Shown here: in pieces, positions 20,685 through 31,124 of the stretch
How the letters are laid out: each line of letters opens with the position of its first letter
Numbering within the stretch: position 1 is the stretch's first letter
Source of the DNA: Corynebacterium timonense
GTDB lineage: Bacteria > Actinomycetota > Actinomycetes > Mycobacteriales > Mycobacteriaceae
Length of the DNA: 64,000 bases
Direction: 5' to 3'
Assembly: GCF_900105305.1 (NCBI RefSeq)
Contig: NZ_LT629765.1
Coordinates: 806,001 to 870,000 of the forward strand
Made by a program: the position numbers and the translations under genes
Notes under the pieces: model-generated
Told to the model about the DNA's origin: nothing
Database searches by the model: none
What the model saw: only the letters and a program-made list of their open reading frames with translations

Positions 20685-21173
20685 ATGAAGGTGTATCCGG
20701 ACACACCCGGAGCCGACGACCCCGGCGAGGGGCGGCGCATGGGGGTCGACGTGGGAACGGTACGCATCGGCGTCGCGGTCTCTGACAGGGACGCCCGGCT
20801 TGCCATGCCCGTGGAGACGGTGAAGCGTGTCACCGGGTTCAAGGACAGGGACGGGGCGGACATAGACAGGCTCGTCGAGCTTGTCGATGAGTACGGGATC
20901 GCCGAGGTCGTCGTGGGCCTGCCACGCGACCTGCACGGCAACGGCTCGGTGAGCGTGAAGCACGCCAAGGAGATTGCTTTCCGCATCCGTCGCCGCTGTG
21001 ACGTGCCGGTGCGCTTTGCTGACGAAAGGCTGACCACGGTGGTTGCCAACCAGGCCCTTCGTTCCGCTGGTGTCAGTGAAAGGGCTGGACGCCGGGTGAT
21101 CGATCAAGCGGCTGCGGCGGAAATCCTGCAGTCGTGGCTCGATGGCCGACTCAACAACCTGAAGGAGAAGTGA
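20685..21173 (+). CDS. ruvX: RuvX/YqgF Holliday-junction resolvase-like nuclease
   Basis: 162 residues of RNase H fold: [15 protein letters not shown] carries the first catalytic Asp, [14 protein letters not shown] the second strand, [13 protein letters not shown] the Glu region and [13 protein letters not shown] the last Asp. The family acts in 16S rRNA 5'-end processing and Holliday-junction cleavage. It ends in a GTGA overlap region with mltG, and the alaS-ruvX-mltG-aroE order is conserved. Confidence 0.95.
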   Translation: MKVYPDTPGADDPGEGRRMGVDVGTVRIGVAVSDRDARLAMPVETVKRVTGFKDRDGADIDRLVELVDEYGIAEVVVGLPRDLHGNGSVSVKHAKEIAFRIRRRCDVPVRFADERLTTVVANQALRSAGVSERAGRRVIDQAAAAEILQSWLDGRLNNLKEK

Positions 21174-21178
21174 CAACT

Positions 21179-22330
21179 GTGAGCTCCAGTGTGAACGGAC
21201 GTCGGCGGACGGGATCCATCGCGATCCTCGTGGTGTCGATCCTGCTGATTATCGGCCTCATCGCGTGGATCGCCATCATGCGCCTGTCCGACCAAAGCGG
21301 GGACTACGAAGGCGCGGGCAACGGCGAGGAAGTCGTCATCGAGGTTCCGGAGGGCTCGAGCGTCTCCGAGCTCGGCCCCGAGCTGGAGGAACGGGGAGTG
21401 GTCCGCTCGAACGCCGCCTTCCAGTCCGCAGCGCTGTCGGACGCCCGGACGGACAGTATCCAACCCGGCTTTTACCGCCTGCAAGAGGAAATGAGCGCCG
21501 CTGCGGCCGTCGAGGCGCTGCTCAACCCGGACAACAAGATTACCCCGCTGCAGGTCGCGGGCGGGGCTACGCTGATGGATATCGCGGTCCTCGGCGGGCA
21601 GACGCGCCTCGGCATCTACTCGATGATCCAGCAGGTCACCTGCGGAGATCAGCCGACTGACGGGTGCGTCCAGGTCCAGGACCTGACCGAGGTGGCAGCT
21701 AACGCGGATCCTGCGCAGCTCGGTGTGCCCGAGTGGGCGCTCGAGACCGTCACCAGCCGCGCCGGTGACCCGAAGCGGCTGGAGGGCCTCATTGCCCCCG
21801 GGGAGTACATCGTTGACCCGGGCGCGGACGCGGAGACGATCCTCACGGACCTGATTACCCGCTCGGCACAGCAGTACGAGGACACCGACATCGTGGGCCG
21901 CTCGCAGGCCGTCGGCCTGTCGCCCTACGAGCTGCTCACGGCCGCCTCCCTCGTCGAACGCGAGGCCCCGGCCGGAGAATACGACAAGGTCGCGCGCGTC
22001 ATCCTCAACCGCCTGGACGCGCCGATGCGCCTCGAGTTCGATTCCACGGTGAACTACGGCCTGCCGAGCGTCGAGGTGGCCACAACCGACGAGGACCGCG
22101 AGCGCGAGACGCCGTGGAACACCTACGCGATGGACGGGTTGCCCGAGACCCCGATCGCCTCCCCGTCCATCGAGGCGATTGGAGCGATGGAGAACCCCGC
22201 CGAGGGCGATTGGCTCTTCTTCGTCACCGTCGACACCGACGGCACGACGGTGTTTAACAACACCTTCGAGGAGCACTTGCAGGACGTCCAGCGCGCCCAG
22301 GAATCCGGCATCCTGGACTCGCAACGATGA
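21179..22330 (+). CDS. mltG: endolytic murein transglycosylase MltG
   Basis: 383 residues: a short cytoplasmic tail, one membrane helix (about 12-32), a LysM-like region and the YceG catalytic domain with LLTAASLVEREAPAGEYD, where the Glu of VERE is the expected catalytic acid. It cleaves nascent glycan strands at the membrane. GTG at 21179 has AAGGAG 11 bases upstream; the GTG at 21170 is only 2 bases from it. Its stop overlaps the aroE ATG. Confidence 0.93.
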   Translation: MSSSVNGRRRTGSIAILVVSILLIIGLIAWIAIMRLSDQSGDYEGAGNGEEVVIEVPEGSSVSELGPELEERGVVRSNAAFQSAALSDARTDSIQPGFYRLQEEMSAAAAVEALLNPDNKITPLQVAGGATLMDIAVLGGQTRLGIYSMIQQVTCGDQPTDGCVQVQDLTEVAANADPAQLGVPEWALETVTSRAGDPKRLEGLIAPGEYIVDPGADAETILTDLITRSAQQYEDTDIVGRSQAVGLSPYELLTAASLVEREAPAGEYDKVARVILNRLDAPMRLEFDSTVNYGLPSVEVATTDEDRERETPWNTYAMDGLPETPIASPSIEAIGAMENPAEGDWLFFVTVDTDGTTVFNNTFEEHLQDVQRAQESGILDSQR

Positions 22331-23151
22331 CCGGCGTGACGCGCCGCGCCGCCGTCCTCGGAGCACCGGTTGAGCACTCGCTGTCTCCCGTGCTGCACAA
22401 CGCCGGCTACGCCGCGGCAGGCCTCACCGACTGGGAGTACACGCGCATCGAGTGCACCGCGGAGCAGCTGCCGCGGTTGATCGCCGACGCGGACGAGACG
22501 TTTCGCGGGTTCTCGGTCACCATGCCCGCCAAGTTCGCGGCGCTCGAGGCTGCCGACGAGGCCACCGACCGGGCACGCGCGATCGGGTCCGCCAACACGC
22601 TGGTCCGCACGCCCCGGGGGTGGCGCGCCGACAACACAGATTGTCTCGGTATCGCCGCCGCGCTCGACGAGCTTCTGGGGGAGACGCCGGTGCGCTCGGC
22701 GCTGGTGATCGGCGCGGGCGGGACGGCGCGCCCGGCGCTGTGGGAGTTGGGCCAGCGGGGCGTCGATACGCTCTGTGTGCTCAACCGCAGCGACCGCTCG
22801 GCCGAGGTCCTTCCCCTGGTCGGCGACGCGAACGTCAGCTTCGTCGGCTTCGACGCCGACCTGAAAGCCCTGTCGATCGAGGCCGACGTCGTCGTCTCCA
22901 CCGTGCCCGCCGACGCGGTGACCGAGCACGCTGACGCGTTGGGCCACGCGCCGCTTCTCGACGTCATCTACGAGCCCTGGCCCACACCCCTGGCCACGGC
23001 GGCCGCCGCCAACGGGCACATGGTCGTGGGCGGGCTGGTCATGCTCGCGGCCCAGTCCTACTCCCAGTTCGAACAGTTCACCGGAGTCACGGCCCCGCGC
23101 GAAAAGATGCGGGAGGCGCTGCAACGCCACGTTTTCGCGCGCGGACAGTAG
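22327..23151 (+). CDS. aroE: shikimate dehydrogenase
   Basis: Reduces 3-dehydroshikimate with NADPH. 274 residues, with an N-terminal substrate domain (PVEHSLSPVLHNAGY, SVTMPAK with catalytic Lys, NTDCLG) and a Rossmann domain with VIGAGGTARPALW. It is coupled to mltG by ATGA. First of the shikimate genes in this stretch. Confidence 0.95.
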   Translation: MTGVTRRAAVLGAPVEHSLSPVLHNAGYAAAGLTDWEYTRIECTAEQLPRLIADADETFRGFSVTMPAKFAALEAADEATDRARAIGSANTLVRTPRGWRADNTDCLGIAAALDELLGETPVRSALVIGAGGTARPALWELGQRGVDTLCVLNRSDRSAEVLPLVGDANVSFVGFDADLKALSIEADVVVSTVPADAVTEHADALGHAPLLDVIYEPWPTPLATAAAANGHMVVGGLVMLAAQSYSQFEQFTGVTAPREKMREALQRHVFARGQ

Positions 23152-23172
23152 CGGGCGGGGAAAAAACTGGCG

Positions 23173-23178
23173 TAGACT
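23173..23178 (+). promoter_or_regulatory. -10 element for a leaderless prepilin peptidase transcript
   Basis: TAGACT ends 6 bases before the ATG at 23185, with a pyrimidine run and no SD between. Confidence 0.5.
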
Positions 23179-23184
23179 ACCCCC

Positions 23185-23616
23185 ATGCTGATCGGGGGGT
23201 CCGGCTTGTTTTTCCTGTTTTTATGCGCGTGCGCGGTGCTGTGGAGCACAGCGCTTGCGTGCGTTGACGTCACGCAGCGTCGGCTGCCGGACGCGCTCAC
23301 GCTGCCGGCTGGGGCGCTGGCGCTCGCGTGGTGCGTCGTGCGGCCGGTGGGCCTCTGGGGCCTCGTGTGGCCCGTTTTGTACCTTCTACCTGCGCGGGGG
23401 ATTGGAGGGGGCGACGTGAAACTTGCGGTGTCGCTGGGGGTGGCGGTCGCGTGCACGGCGGGCCCGGTCTGGGTTCTTGTTGCCGTCGCCGCCGCGAGCG
23501 CGCTTACTCTTGCGGCGGCGGCGCTCACACGTTCGGCGGCCGTGGCGCACGGACCAGCGATGCTCGCCGCGGCGTGGGTGTGCGCCCTGATGGGGGGAGT
23601 GGCCTCGAACATGTGA
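23185..23616 (+). CDS. A24-family prepilin peptidase, catalytic domain only
   Basis: 143 residues with about five membrane helices. Two catalytic Asp regions are seen: [16 protein letters not shown] near residue 27 and the GGGDVKL motif near residue 73. The N-terminal methylase domain of larger PilD enzymes is absent, as in TadV-type peptidases. It should cleave class III signal peptides of pilin-like proteins, but no pilin or tad gene is in the window. It sits between aroE and aroC, as in C. glutamicum. Confidence 0.88.
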   Translation: MLIGGSGLFFLFLCACAVLWSTALACVDVTQRRLPDALTLPAGALALAWCVVRPVGLWGLVWPVLYLLPARGIGGGDVKLAVSLGVAVACTAGPVWVLVAVAAASALTLAAAALTRSAAVAHGPAMLAAAWVCALMGGVASNM

Positions 23617-23629
23617 CAGAATAAGCGCC

Positions 23630-24853
23630 ATGCTTCGTTGGACCACGGCCGGGGAGTCCCACGGCCAAGCGCTTGTCGCGCTCGTTGAGAACATGCCGGC
23701 CGGCGTCCCCGTCACCGCAGAGGACATCGCGCACCACTTGGCGCGACGCCGCCTCGGCTACGGACGCGGCGCCCGGATGAAGTTTGAGGCGGACGAGCTG
23801 ACGCTTCTCACCGGCATCGTGCACGGCCAGACCATCGGCAGCCCTATCGCCATCCAGATCGGCAACACGGAATGGCCGAAGTGGACCACGATCATGTCGC
23901 CGCACCCGCTCGACATGGAGGACCCGGAGGTAGCGAAAGCGATGGCCTCGGGCCGGGGGGCCCGCCTGACGCGGCCGCGCCCCGGGCACGCGGACTTCGC
24001 GGGCATGGTCAAGTACGGTTTCGACGACGCCCGCAAGGTCCTCGAGCGTTCCTCGGCGCGCGAGACGGCAGCCCGCGTCGCGGCCGCGGCGGTGGCGCGC
24101 AGCTTCCTGCGCGAGACACTAGGTGTCGAGGTGCTGTCCCACGTTGTCTCCATCGGGGAGTCGGAGCCGTACGTGGGCCCCGCCCCGGCGTTTTCCGACA
24201 TCGACGCTATCGACGGGTCCCCGGTCCGCGCGTTCGGCGCGGAGAGCGAGAAAGACATGATCGCCCAGATCGAGGCCGCGAAGAAGGAGGGCGACACCCT
24301 CGGCGGTGTCGTGGAGGTGGTCGTGGACGGGCTGCCGATTGGGCTCGGCTCCCACATCTCCGGCGAGCACCGGCTCGACGCGCAGCTCGCGGGGGCGCTC
24401 ATGGGCATCCAGTCCGTGAAGGGCGTGGAGGTCGGCGATGGCTTCGAGGAGGCGCGCCGCCGCGGCTCCGCAGCGCACGACGAGATCCTGCGCGGCGAAG
24501 ATGAAGATGGGGTGCGGCGCGCGAGCAACCGCGCGGGCGGCCTCGAAGGCGGCATGACCAACGGCGAACAGCTGCGCCTGCGCGTCGGCTTTAAGCCGAT
24601 TTCCACGGTTCCGCGAGCGCTGCGCACCGTGGATATGGACACCGGCGCGGCGGCGACCGGCATCCACCAGCGCTCCGACGTGTGCGCGGTGCCCGCCGGC
24701 GGGGTCGTCGCGGAGGCGATGGTGGCGCTGGTGCTGGCCCGCGCGGTGCTGGAAAAGTTCGGCGGAGACAGCATCGGGCAGGTTCGCAGCGCGATTTCCT
24801 CGTACAATGATTATGTTTCGCAACGGTTGGCCTTCGGAGGAGATCATGCCTAA
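23630..24853 (+). CDS. aroC: chorismate synthase
   Basis: Forms chorismate from EPSP with reduced FMN. 407 residues with family signatures [10 protein letters not shown] at the start, [23 protein letters not shown] and the C-terminal [17 protein letters not shown]. There is no SD; TGACAGAAT ends 7 bases before the ATG, a possible extended -10 for a leaderless mRNA. Its 3' end overlaps aroK by 8 bases. Confidence 0.97.
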   Translation: MLRWTTAGESHGQALVALVENMPAGVPVTAEDIAHHLARRRLGYGRGARMKFEADELTLLTGIVHGQTIGSPIAIQIGNTEWPKWTTIMSPHPLDMEDPEVAKAMASGRGARLTRPRPGHADFAGMVKYGFDDARKVLERSSARETAARVAAAAVARSFLRETLGVEVLSHVVSIGESEPYVGPAPAFSDIDAIDGSPVRAFGAESEKDMIAQIEAAKKEGDTLGGVVEVVVDGLPIGLGSHISGEHRLDAQLAGALMGIQSVKGVEVGDGFEEARRRGSAAHDEILRGEDEDGVRRASNRAGGLEGGMTNGEQLRLRVGFKPISTVPRALRTVDMDTGAAATGIHQRSDVCAVPAGGVVAEAMVALVLARAVLEKFGGDSIGQVRSAISSYNDYVSQRLAFGGDHA

Positions 24854-25406
24854 CCCAACCACCTACGCGGGGGCGCGCGACGCCGGCGCTGTCGTGCACT
24901 CTCGGCCGCGCGCCGTGCTCGTCGGCCCGCCGGGCGCAGGGAAGACGACCATAGGGCGTCGGCTCGCGAGCTCGCTGAACGTGCCGCTCGTGGACTCCGA
25001 CCTGCTGCTCGAGGAAGGCGAAGGCAAGGCCTGCGGCGACGTGTACGTCGAACGCGGCGAGGAAGGCTTCCGCGAGATCGAGGCGACGTACGTTGCCCGT
25101 GCGCTGGCGACCGGCGGGATTGTCAGTCTCGGCGGCGGCGCCGTCGTCACCGAGACGACCCGTCAGCTGCTCATCCCGCACACCGTCGTGTGGGTCGACG
25201 TCAGCGCCGAGGAAGGCATCCGGCGCACGTCCAGTTCGACCACGCGCCCGGTGCTTGCGTCGGCGGATCCGGCGCAGCGCTACCGGGACCTGCTGGAGGA
25301 GCGTGCGCCTTTGTACCGGGAGGTCTCCGACTTCCGGGTGCGCACTGACGGGCGCCCGCCGCAGCGCGTTGTCGCAGACGTATTGGGGTTCATCGAGTCC
25401 CTGTAG
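24846..25406 (+). CDS. aroK: shikimate kinase
   Basis: 186 residues. Walker [15 protein letters not shown] near residue 25, shikimate-binding DSDLLLE and GGGAVV, and the lid region with RPVLAS. ATG at 24846 has GGAGGAG just upstream within the end of aroC, so translation is coupled. Followed after 25 bases by aroB. Confidence 0.95.
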   Translation: MPNPTTYAGARDAGAVVHSRPRAVLVGPPGAGKTTIGRRLASSLNVPLVDSDLLLEEGEGKACGDVYVERGEEGFREIEATYVARALATGGIVSLGGGAVVTETTRQLLIPHTVVWVDVSAEEGIRRTSSSTTRPVLASADPAQRYRDLLEERAPLYREVSDFRVRTDGRPPQRVVADVLGFIESL

Positions 25407-25431
25407 CGGGGGAGAAGGAGCGGGAAAGACC

Positions 25432-26505
25432 GTGGCAATCGTTGAGGTGACAGGGCCGAGCCCCTACGAAGTCCACATCGGGTACAACATCACCGGCGGG
25501 GTTGCCCGCCGCGTAGCGCAGCTGAAGGCGCGCAAGGTGGCCATCGTCCACCAGCGCCCGCTGGCGGCCGTCGCGCGTCATATTGGCCGCGAGCTCGAGA
25601 ACGAAAACGTCGAGGTCCACCTCCTCCCGGTGCCGGACGCGGAGGCGAGCAAGACGATCGCCGTGCTCGGGGGGCTGTGGGACGCGCTCGGTGAGGTCGG
25701 GTTTGCGCGCCAGGACGTCATCATCGGCTTGGGCGGGGGAGCGGCCACGGACCTAGCGGGCTTCGCGGCCGCGACGTGGATGCGTGGGGTCAAGGTCGTC
25801 CAGGTGCCCACGACGCTGCTGGCAATGGTCGACGCTGCCGTCGGCGGCAAGACCGGCATCAACACAGCGGCGGGAAAGAACCTTGTCGGCGCGTTCCACG
25901 AGCCGGATTCCGTTTTCATCGACCTCGAGCGGCTGCACACGCTGCCCGAGGAGGAGATCGTCGCCGGCTCCGCAGAGTTGATCAAGACGGGTTTCATCGC
26001 CGACCCGCGCATCTTGGAGCTCTTCCGGGAAGGCCCCGAGCGCCACTGGGAGGAGCTGGTGCGCCGCTCGGTGACGGTCAAGGCCGGGGTGGTCTCCCAG
26101 GACCTGACGGAGTCTGGCCTGCGCGAGATCCTCAACTACGGCCACACCTTCGGCCACGCCATCGAGCGCCGGGAGGACTACACGTGGAGGCACGGCGACG
26201 CGGTGGCCGTGGGCATGATGTTCGTCGCCCACCTCGCTTACAATCGCGGGCTTATCGACGCCCCGCTGCTCGCCCTCCACAAGGAGATCCTCGAGCTGGT
26301 CGGCCTGCCCACCACCTACGAGGCCGGCGCCTTCGACGAGCTCTACGAGGCGATGACCCGTGACAAGAAGTCCCGCGACGGCGCCATCCGCTTCGTTGTC
26401 CTGCGGGAGCTGGGGCAGTGCGCCCGGCTCGAGGACGCAAGCGTGGAGGAGATGCGCGCGGCCTACGACGCGATTTCCGCGCCCGAAGGAGGTCGGGGAA
26501 GGTGA
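25432..26505 (+). CDS. aroB: 3-dehydroquinate synthase
   Basis: 357 residues. NAD-dependent enzyme with [37 protein letters not shown] and the zinc ligands in [11 protein letters not shown] and the later [12 protein letters not shown] at 25432 is chosen because GGGAAAG precedes it and the N terminus then matches the family; an in-frame extension upstream would run through aroK. The stop overlaps the aroQ start (GTGA). Confidence 0.96.
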   Translation: MAIVEVTGPSPYEVHIGYNITGGVARRVAQLKARKVAIVHQRPLAAVARHIGRELENENVEVHLLPVPDAEASKTIAVLGGLWDALGEVGFARQDVIIGLGGGAATDLAGFAAATWMRGVKVVQVPTTLLAMVDAAVGGKTGINTAAGKNLVGAFHEPDSVFIDLERLHTLPEEEIVAGSAELIKTGFIADPRILELFREGPERHWEELVRRSVTVKAGVVSQDLTESGLREILNYGHTFGHAIERREDYTWRHGDAVAVGMMFVAHLAYNRGLIDAPLLALHKEILELVGLPTTYEAGAFDELYEAMTRDKKSRDGAIRFVVLRELGQCARLEDASVEEMRAAYDAISAPEGGRGR

Positions 26506-26948
26506 AGATCCTGGTTCTCAACGGCCCGAACCTCAACCGGCTGGGCACTCGCCAGCCGGAGGTCTACGGGGCGGTGACGCTGTCGGACGTCGAGATGCAG
26601 CTCGCGGAGCACGCCGAGCGCCTCGGCGTCGAGGTGGAGTGCCGCCAGTCGAACCACGAGGGGGACCTGATCGACTGGGCGCACGAGGCGGCCGACGAGG
26701 GGTGGCCCGTGGTGATCAACCCCGGCGGGTTGACCCACACCTCGGTGGCGCTGCGCGACGCGCTCGCCGAGGTCGCCGACGGCGCGGGCTTCGTCGAGGT
26801 CCACATTTCAAACGTCCACGCGCGGGAGCCCTTCCGCCAGCACTCGTACCTGTCGCCCATTGCGGTGGGCGTCATCGCGGGGCTGGGGACACACGGGTAC
26901 ACGCTCGCGCTCGATTTTTGTGCTAGGAGGAACAATGGGAATGGCTGA
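26502..26948 (+). CDS. aroQ: type II 3-dehydroquinate dehydratase
   Basis: 148 residues. Dodecameric type II enzyme with [18 protein letters not shown] (catalytic Arg and Tyr), [25 protein letters not shown] and [19 protein letters not shown] at 26502 overlaps the aroB stop and has GGAGG 9 bases upstream. The end overlaps the start of the next gene. Confidence 0.96.
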   Translation: MKILVLNGPNLNRLGTRQPEVYGAVTLSDVEMQLAEHAERLGVEVECRQSNHEGDLIDWAHEAADEGWPVVINPGGLTHTSVALRDALAEVADGAGFVEVHISNVHAREPFRQHSYLSPIAVGVIAGLGTHGYTLALDFCARRNNGNG

Positions 26949-28026
26949 CACGCGCTTTGATACGCGGCGACGTAGGCTCGCCAGCGAGCTCGCCGCGCAG
27001 CGCATCGACGACATGCTGGTGACCAACCTCATCCACGTGCGGTACTTGTCGGGCTTTTCGGGCTCGAACGGGGCGCTGCTCGTGTCCAAGGACCGCACCG
27101 CGGCCATCGCCACCGACGGGCGCTACCTGTCCCAGGTGGCGCGCGAGGTCCCCGACATTGAGGCCACCATCACGCGCGAGGTGGCGACCTCCCTCGTGGG
27201 AACGGTGACCGAGGGCCACCGCGTCGGCTACGAGGCGGACTATGTCTCTGTCAACCAGCTGCACGCTCTGGAAAAGGCGTGCCCGGAGGGCGTGACCCTC
27301 GTGCCGGTCAGCGGGATCATCGAGGACATCCGCCTAGTCAAAGACGAGCTGGAGCTCACCCGGCTGACCAAGGTGGCGCAGCTCGGCGTGCGCGCGCTCG
27401 AGGGTCTGGTCGACTCCGGCGAGCTGCGGGCCGGGCGTACCGAGCGCGAGGTCGCCGCGGACCTGGAGTACCGGATGCGCATCCTCGGCTCGGAGCGGGT
27501 CAGCTTTGACACCATCGTCGCTTCGGGCCCGAACTCGGCGCTGCCGCACTACGGCGCGGGCGATCGCGTGCTGGCCGACGGCGACCTGGTGACCATCGAC
27601 TTCGGTGCCCACCGCTTGGGCTTCAACTCCGACATGACCCGCACCTTCGCCATCGGCGAACCCTCCGCGCAGCTGCGCGAGATCTACGACGTGGTGCTCG
27701 AGGCGCAGCTCGCGGGAGTCAAGGCGGCGGTGCCGGGGGCGAAGCTCGTCGAGGTGGATAAGGTGTGCCGCGACATCATCGAGCAGGCCGGGTATGGCGA
27801 GTACTTCGTCCACTCCACCGGCCACGGCGTCGGCCTCGAGGTCCATGAGGCCCCCTCGGCCGCTCGGACCGGAACCGGCGAGCTGCGCGAAGGCATGACC
27901 CTCACCATCGAGCCGGGCATCTACGTCCCCGTCGTCGGCGGGGTCCGCATCGAGGACACGCTCATCATCACCTCGGGTGCCCCGCGGGTGATCACCGAGT
28001 GGCCGAAGGATTTGCGCATCCTGTGA
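26935..28026 (+). CDS. pepQ: Xaa-Pro peptidase, M24 family
   Basis: 363 residues with an N-terminal creatinase-like domain and a pita-bread catalytic domain. Metal ligands are visible: [17 protein letters not shown] (two Asp), [13 protein letters not shown] (His), TIEPGIYVP (Glu) and VRIEDTL (Glu). It cleaves Xaa-Pro bonds in short peptides. AGGAGG lies 4 bases before ATG 26935 and 10 before ATG 26941, so the start may be two codons later. It lies between aroQ and efp. Confidence 0.92.
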   Translation: MGMADTRFDTRRRRLASELAAQRIDDMLVTNLIHVRYLSGFSGSNGALLVSKDRTAAIATDGRYLSQVAREVPDIEATITREVATSLVGTVTEGHRVGYEADYVSVNQLHALEKACPEGVTLVPVSGIIEDIRLVKDELELTRLTKVAQLGVRALEGLVDSGELRAGRTEREVAADLEYRMRILGSERVSFDTIVASGPNSALPHYGAGDRVLADGDLVTIDFGAHRLGFNSDMTRTFAIGEPSAQLREIYDVVLEAQLAGVKAAVPGAKLVEVDKVCRDIIEQAGYGEYFVHSTGHGVGLEVHEAPSAARTGTGELREGMTLTIEPGIYVPVVGGVRIEDTLIITSGAPRVITEWPKDLRIL

Positions 28027-28028
28027 TG

Positions 28029-28034
28029 TAGACT
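28029..28034 (+). promoter_or_regulatory. -10 element of efp
   Basis: TAGACT just after the pepQ stop codon, giving a start near 28041 and a 37-base leader carrying AAGGAAGG. Confidence 0.5.
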
Positions 28035-28077
28035 TGTTCTGTTTGCACACGTTCGTCTCCCATAAGGAAGGTACCCA

Positions 28078-28641
28078 GTGGCAACTACCGCTGATTTCAA
28101 GAACGGGCTGGTGCTGAAGGTTGATGGCAAGCTTCAGCAGATCGTCGAGTTCCAGCACGTCAAGCCGGGCAAGGGCCCGGCCTTCGTCCGCACAAAGCTC
28201 AAGGACGTCGTCTCGGGCAAGACCGTGGACAAGACGTGGAACGCGGGCGTGAAGGTGGAGACCGCGACGGTGGACCGCCGCGACATGACCTACTTGTACA
28301 ACGACGGCACGAGCTACGTGGTCATGGATGACAAGACCTTCGAGCAGTACGAGCTGTCTGAGGATAAGTTCGGCTCCGCCGCTCGCTTCCTGCTGGAGAA
28401 CATGCGCGTCCAGGTTTCCTTCCACGACGGCGAGGCCCTCTTCGCCGAACTGCCGATCTCCGTGGACCTGGAGATCTCCCACACCGAGCCGGGCCTGCAG
28501 GGCGACCGCTCCACGGGCGGCACGAAGCCGGCCACGCTGGAGACGGGCGCCGAGATCCAGGTCCCGCTGTTTTTGGAGACGGGCAACGTGGTCAAGGTGG
28601 ACACCCGCACCGGCGATTACCTCTCCCGCGTTAACAACTAA
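28078..28641 (+). CDS. efp: translation elongation factor P
   Basis: Relieves ribosome stalling at polyproline. 187 residues with the three-domain EF-P layout. The tip loop reads KPGKGPAF with Lys32 at the apex. The palindromic PGKGP loop is the actinobacterial form, in which the Lys is reported to work unmodified. GTG start with AAGGAAGG upstream. Its TAA overlaps the nusB ATG. Confidence 0.97.
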   Translation: MATTADFKNGLVLKVDGKLQQIVEFQHVKPGKGPAFVRTKLKDVVSGKTVDKTWNAGVKVETATVDRRDMTYLYNDGTSYVVMDDKTFEQYELSEDKFGSAARFLLENMRVQVSFHDGEALFAELPISVDLEISHTEPGLQGDRSTGGTKPATLETGAEIQVPLFLETGNVVKVDTRTGDYLSRVNN

Positions 28642-29108
28642 TGCCGGACTACAAGCGACACGGCGCCCGATACCGCGCCCGCCGCCGCGCCGTGGACATC
28701 CTCTTCGAGGCCGAGACGCGCGACGTGGATCCGGTGGCGGTGGTGGAGGACCGCGCGGCGCTGTCTCAGGACCCCAGCAACGCGGTCGCGCCAGTGGCGG
28801 ACTACACCCGCGAGATCATCACGAGCGCGGCCGTGCACCTCGACGATATCGACGACGCCATCGAGCGCTTCCTGTCGCAGGACTGGGAGATCGACCGGCT
28901 TCCGGCCGTCGAGAGGCAGATTTTGCGCGTCGCAACGTGGGAGATCCTCTTCAACGACGACGTCGAACCGCCCATCTCGATCGCCAACGCGCTCGAGATG
29001 GCGACGGAGTACGCGGGCCACACCGCGCCGCCGTACATTCACGCGGTGCTCGATGACATCATCCAGTGGAACTCCGCCGACGCGCCCGAGGCGCCACACG
29101 ACGACTAG
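28641..29108 (+). CDS. nusB: transcription antitermination factor NusB
   Basis: 155 residues, all-helical RNA-binding factor of the rRNA antitermination complex. Seen: [18 protein letters not shown] at the N terminus, [21 protein letters not shown] in the centre and AVLDDI at the end. Start codon overlaps the efp stop (TAATG). An intrinsic terminator follows. Confidence 0.95.
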   Translation: MPDYKRHGARYRARRRAVDILFEAETRDVDPVAVVEDRAALSQDPSNAVAPVADYTREIITSAAVHLDDIDDAIERFLSQDWEIDRLPAVERQILRVATWEILFNDDVEPPISIANALEMATEYAGHTAPPYIHAVLDDIIQWNSADAPEAPHDD

Positions 29109-29124
29109 GAAGTACCCGACACGT

Positions 29125-29150
29125 GCCCACCCGCTAGGTGGGCCTTTTTT
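29125..29150 (+). terminator. intrinsic terminator after nusB
   Basis: GCCCACC, 5-base loop, GGTGGGC, then C and six T. It lies only 21 bases before the ppk2 start codon. Confidence 0.88.
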
Positions 29151-29171
29151 GATGGAGAAGGAGCGAGAGAC

Positions 29172-30020
29172 ATGGCTACATTAACTGTGGAGGAAGCGAA
29201 CCAGCACAAGGTGGGGTCTGGTTTCCAGATCGCGGACGTCGACCCCCGGGCCACCCCCGGCGTCAAGGACGGCAACATCGACGAAGCCTTCCACGAGTTC
29301 GACGAGGATCTCGAAAGCCTGCAGGAGTGCCTGCACGCTAACGCGACGGTGGGCACCCCGGGTACGGGCTCGGTGCTGCTTGTGCTGCAGGGCATGGACA
29401 CGTCAGGCAAGGGGGGCATCATCAAGCACGTCGTCAGCGAGGTGATGGACATCCAAGGAGTGCGCGTCAAGGCCTTCGGCCGCCCCACCGAGGAGGAGGC
29501 GAAGCACGATTTCCTGTGGCGCATCCGGCCGCACGTGCCACAACCTGGCCAGATTGTCGTCTTCGACCGCTCCCACTACGAGGATGTGCTCGTGCAGCGG
29601 GTCAAGCAGATGGCCCCGCCGGAGGAGATTGAGCGCCGCTACGGCGCCATCGTCGATTTCGAACGCGAGCTCGCGGCGCAGGGCACGAAGATTATCAAGG
29701 TCATGCCGCATATCTCCCGCGACTTCCAGAAGGAGAACCTGCGCGAGCGCATCGAGAACCCGGAGAAGCACTGGAAGTACAACCCCGGCGACATCGAGGA
29801 CCGCGCTTTGTGGTCGCAGTATATGGCGGCGTACCAGACGGCGCTGACGAGGACGTCGACAAGCGAGGCCCCGTGGTACTGCATCCCCTCCGACGACAAG
29901 AAGTACTGCCGGACCGTGGTGAAGACGCTGCTGTACGACGCTCTGCGGGGCCTTGACCTTACCTGGCCCACGAGAGACTTCGACCCGGAGGAGGAGCTGC
30001 GCCGCCTCGAGCAGTCGTAA
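29172..30020 (+). CDS. ppk2: polyphosphate kinase 2 (PPK2 family)
   Basis: 282 residues. Transfers phosphate between polyphosphate and nucleotides. Walker A LQGMDTSGKGGIIKH near residue 76, Walker B VVFDRSHYEDVLVQRV near 133, and the lid region ENLRERIENPEKHWKYNPGD. This is a one-domain enzyme; nucleotide preference (ADP, GDP or AMP) is not readable. SD GAGAAGGAG lies close upstream, but there is no room for a promoter between the nusB terminator and the start. Confidence 0.93.
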   Translation: MATLTVEEANQHKVGSGFQIADVDPRATPGVKDGNIDEAFHEFDEDLESLQECLHANATVGTPGTGSVLLVLQGMDTSGKGGIIKHVVSEVMDIQGVRVKAFGRPTEEEAKHDFLWRIRPHVPQPGQIVVFDRSHYEDVLVQRVKQMAPPEEIERRYGAIVDFERELAAQGTKIIKVMPHISRDFQKENLRERIENPEKHWKYNPGDIEDRALWSQYMAAYQTALTRTSTSEAPWYCIPSDDKKYCRTVVKTLLYDALRGLDLTWPTRDFDPEEELRRLEQS

Positions 30021-30092
30021 CCGGACGGGGGTAGCTGGCGGGCGCCGAAGGCGCTGCTGAGGGCGTCTGTATCGGTTCAGCCCCGCCGATGG

Positions 30093-30113
30093 CCGTTTGA
30101 CGTGCGCAAACGG
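30093..30113. promoter_or_regulatory. 7-bp inverted repeat upstream of the ABC transporter genes
   Basis: CCGTTTG and CAAACGG with a 7-base spacer, 20 bases before the binding-protein start. It could be a repressor operator or an mRNA hairpin. Confidence 0.3.
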
Positions 30114-30132
30114 GCTGCACCAGTATCTGTGT

Positions 30133-31124
30133 GTGCTGAAACTTACCAAGACGCTAACTTTCGTGGCGCTCGCCGCGACCGCGGCACTGGCCGCCGCCTG
30201 CTCGTCGACGGGCGGCGCCCCCCGGGAAAACGACGCCGCCGCCCCGGTCGGAAGCGCGGACACCCCCCGCTACGTCGTCGCCATGGTCACCCACGGCGCC
30301 CCCGGGGACACGTACTGGGACCTTGTGCGCAAGGGCGCGGAGGAGGCCGCACGCAAGAGCAACATTGAGTTGCGGTACTCCTCCGACCCGCAGGCGCCGA
30401 ACCAGGCGAACCTCGTGCGTTCCGCGGTTGACGCGGGCGTGGACGGTATCGCCGTGACCCTTCCGAACCCGGAGGCGATCGGGCCCGCGGCGCGCGACGC
30501 CGTCGAGGCGGGCATCCCCACCGTGGGGCTCAACGCTGGCATGGAACAGTACGCGGACTACGGTCTCAGCGGCTTCTTTGGCCAGGACGAGACCGTCGCC
30601 GGCACTGCCGCGGGCGAGCGCCTGAAGGAGGATGGCGCATCGAAGGTCCTTTGTGTCATCCACGAGCAAGGCAACTCCTCGCAAGAGGCGCGGTGCGCGG
30701 GTGTGGAGAAGGGCCTCGGGGGCGAGGTCGAGCTGCTCTACGTGAACGGTGAGGACCTGACCTCGGTCCAGGCCACGATCTCGTCGAAGGTGGCGCAGGA
30801 CTCTAGCTTTGACACCGTCTTCGCACTGCAGGCGCCGGTGGCCGTCCGCGCCGCCGAAGCAGTCGGCCAGGCCGGCTCGGAGGCGACGGTGGTCACCTTC
30901 GACACCAACGCCGAGCTTGTCGACGCCATTGCCGACGGCCGCGTCGCCTGGGCCGTCGACCAGCAGCCCTACCTGCAGGGCTACCTCGCCGTGGATTCGC
31001 TCTGGCTGGCCAAGCGCAACGGCGCGACCCTCGGGGTGGGCGCCCCGTCTACACGGGGCCGAGCTTCCTCGACTCCTCTAACGTCGGCGAGATCGCCGAG
31101 GCGGCGAAGGAGGGCCTGCGGTGA
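30133..31124 (+). pseudogene. ribose-type ABC sugar-binding lipoprotein, frameshifted near its 3' end
   Basis: Family 4 periplasmic-binding protein (RbsB-like): a lipoprotein signal ending AALAAAC with lipid-modified Cys near residue 23, RYVVAMVTHGAPGDTYWDLV, then GIAVTLPNPEAIGPAARDAV and VVTFDTNAELVDAI. At 31036-31040 the frame changes. Continuing in frame gives an arginine-rich tail to 31167. A one-base shift gives RPVYTGPSFLDSSNVGEIAE and more up to TGA 31122-31124, which overlaps the permease GTG exactly as expected for an intact operon. So one G has probably been lost from a G run, either in nature or in the sequence. GTG at 30133 is the most likely start. Confidence 0.8.
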
